A DNA stretch of 11,765 nucleotides from positions 1-11,765 of the forward strand of contig CAJULM010000064.1 in the NCBI GenBank assembly GCA_910587285.1, in the 5' to 3' direction. The notes beneath the pieces were generated by a model that was not told the origin of the DNA, searched no databases, and saw only the letters and a program-made list of their open reading frames with translations. Below are positions 11,673 to 11,765 of this stretch, piece after piece. The stretch is from an uncultured Oscillospiraceae bacterium (lineage in GTDB: Bacteria; Bacillota; Clostridia; Oscillospirales; Oscillospiraceae). A program made the position numbers and the translations under genes. Every line of letters starts with the position of its first letter. Within the stretch, counting starts at the first letter, position 1.

Positions 11673-11765
11673 TGAACCAGCTGAAAATCCATACCGGCAA
11701 GGCCGGGGGTGCTCTGAAGGTGGTTGTCTACGGCCCGGAGGGCATTGGCAAGTCCACCCTGGCCG
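11672..11765 (+). CDS. P-loop ATPase, Sak4/AAA_24-like (partial, cut by window end)
   Basis: The ATG at 11672 overlaps the preceding TAA. The 31 visible residues are MNQLKIHTGKAGG followed by ALKVVVYGPEGIGKSTLA, where GPEGIGKST is a Walker A. This opening matches the RecA-like AAA_24/Sak4 proteins that act in phage single-strand annealing and commonly follow SMC-like or DUF3102 genes. The remainder is missing, so the family call rests on the first strand, the P-loop and context. Confidence 0.6.
   Translation, partial: MNQLKIHTGKAGGALKVVVYGPEGIGKSTLA

Overview
The window runs from the distal end of a host ribosomal RNA operon into the integrase end of an integrated temperate element, most likely a prophage (an ICE cannot be excluded). 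The G+C-rich coding sequence, strong AGGAGG-type ribosome binding sites, frequent TTG/GTG starts, tRNA genes with encoded CCA, and protein families (ImmR/ImmA-type immunity, PcfJ-like, DUF3102, 3D domain) point to a Firmicute of the class Clostridia, probably a gut Oscillospiraceae-type bacterium. The taxonomy is inferred from family resemblance only.

Layout. Positions 1-53 look like the 3' end of a 5S rRNA. Five tRNA genes follow: Asn(GTT), CAT (best read as Ile2), Trp(CCA), Asp(GTC) and Thr(GGT), closed by an intrinsic terminator. The element starts somewhere between the tRNA-Thr gene and the integrase gene. Leftward (minus strand) lies the lysogeny block: a 158-aa XRE repressor (ImmR-like), an ImmA-type HExxH peptidase, and a tyrosine integrase with an extra helix-turn-helix domain inserted in its core-binding region. 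A 242-bp AT-rich control region follows. It carries a near-consensus rightward promoter, a near-consensus leftward promoter facing it, and three copies of an 18-bp operator, one filling the -35/-10 spacer of the rightward promoter.

Rightward (3434 to the window end) is one tightly packed early operon: Cro-like XRE regulator, excisionase-like protein, a possible 10-aa leader peptide, a 200-aa unknown protein, an N6-methylase-like protein without a visible catalytic motif IV but ending in a sliding-clamp-type peptide, a region-2-only sigma-like protein, a 106-aa unknown protein, a membrane-anchored 3D-domain protein, a PcfK-like/PcfJ-like pair, a DUF3102 coiled-coil protein, a 72-aa basic protein, a compact Rad50/SMC-like ATPase, and the start of a second P-loop ATPase (Sak4/AAA_24-like) cut by the window edge.

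How they fit together (inference): ImmR holds the early promoter off, ImmA can inactivate ImmR, and Int plus the excisionase-like protein handle integration and excision. The early operon would alter host DNA, transcription and envelope and supply recombination functions. Several early proteins end in a Pro/Ala-rich linker plus a short hydrophobic peptide, suggesting docking onto host DNA-processing machinery. No structural phage genes or conjugation transfer genes are visible here.
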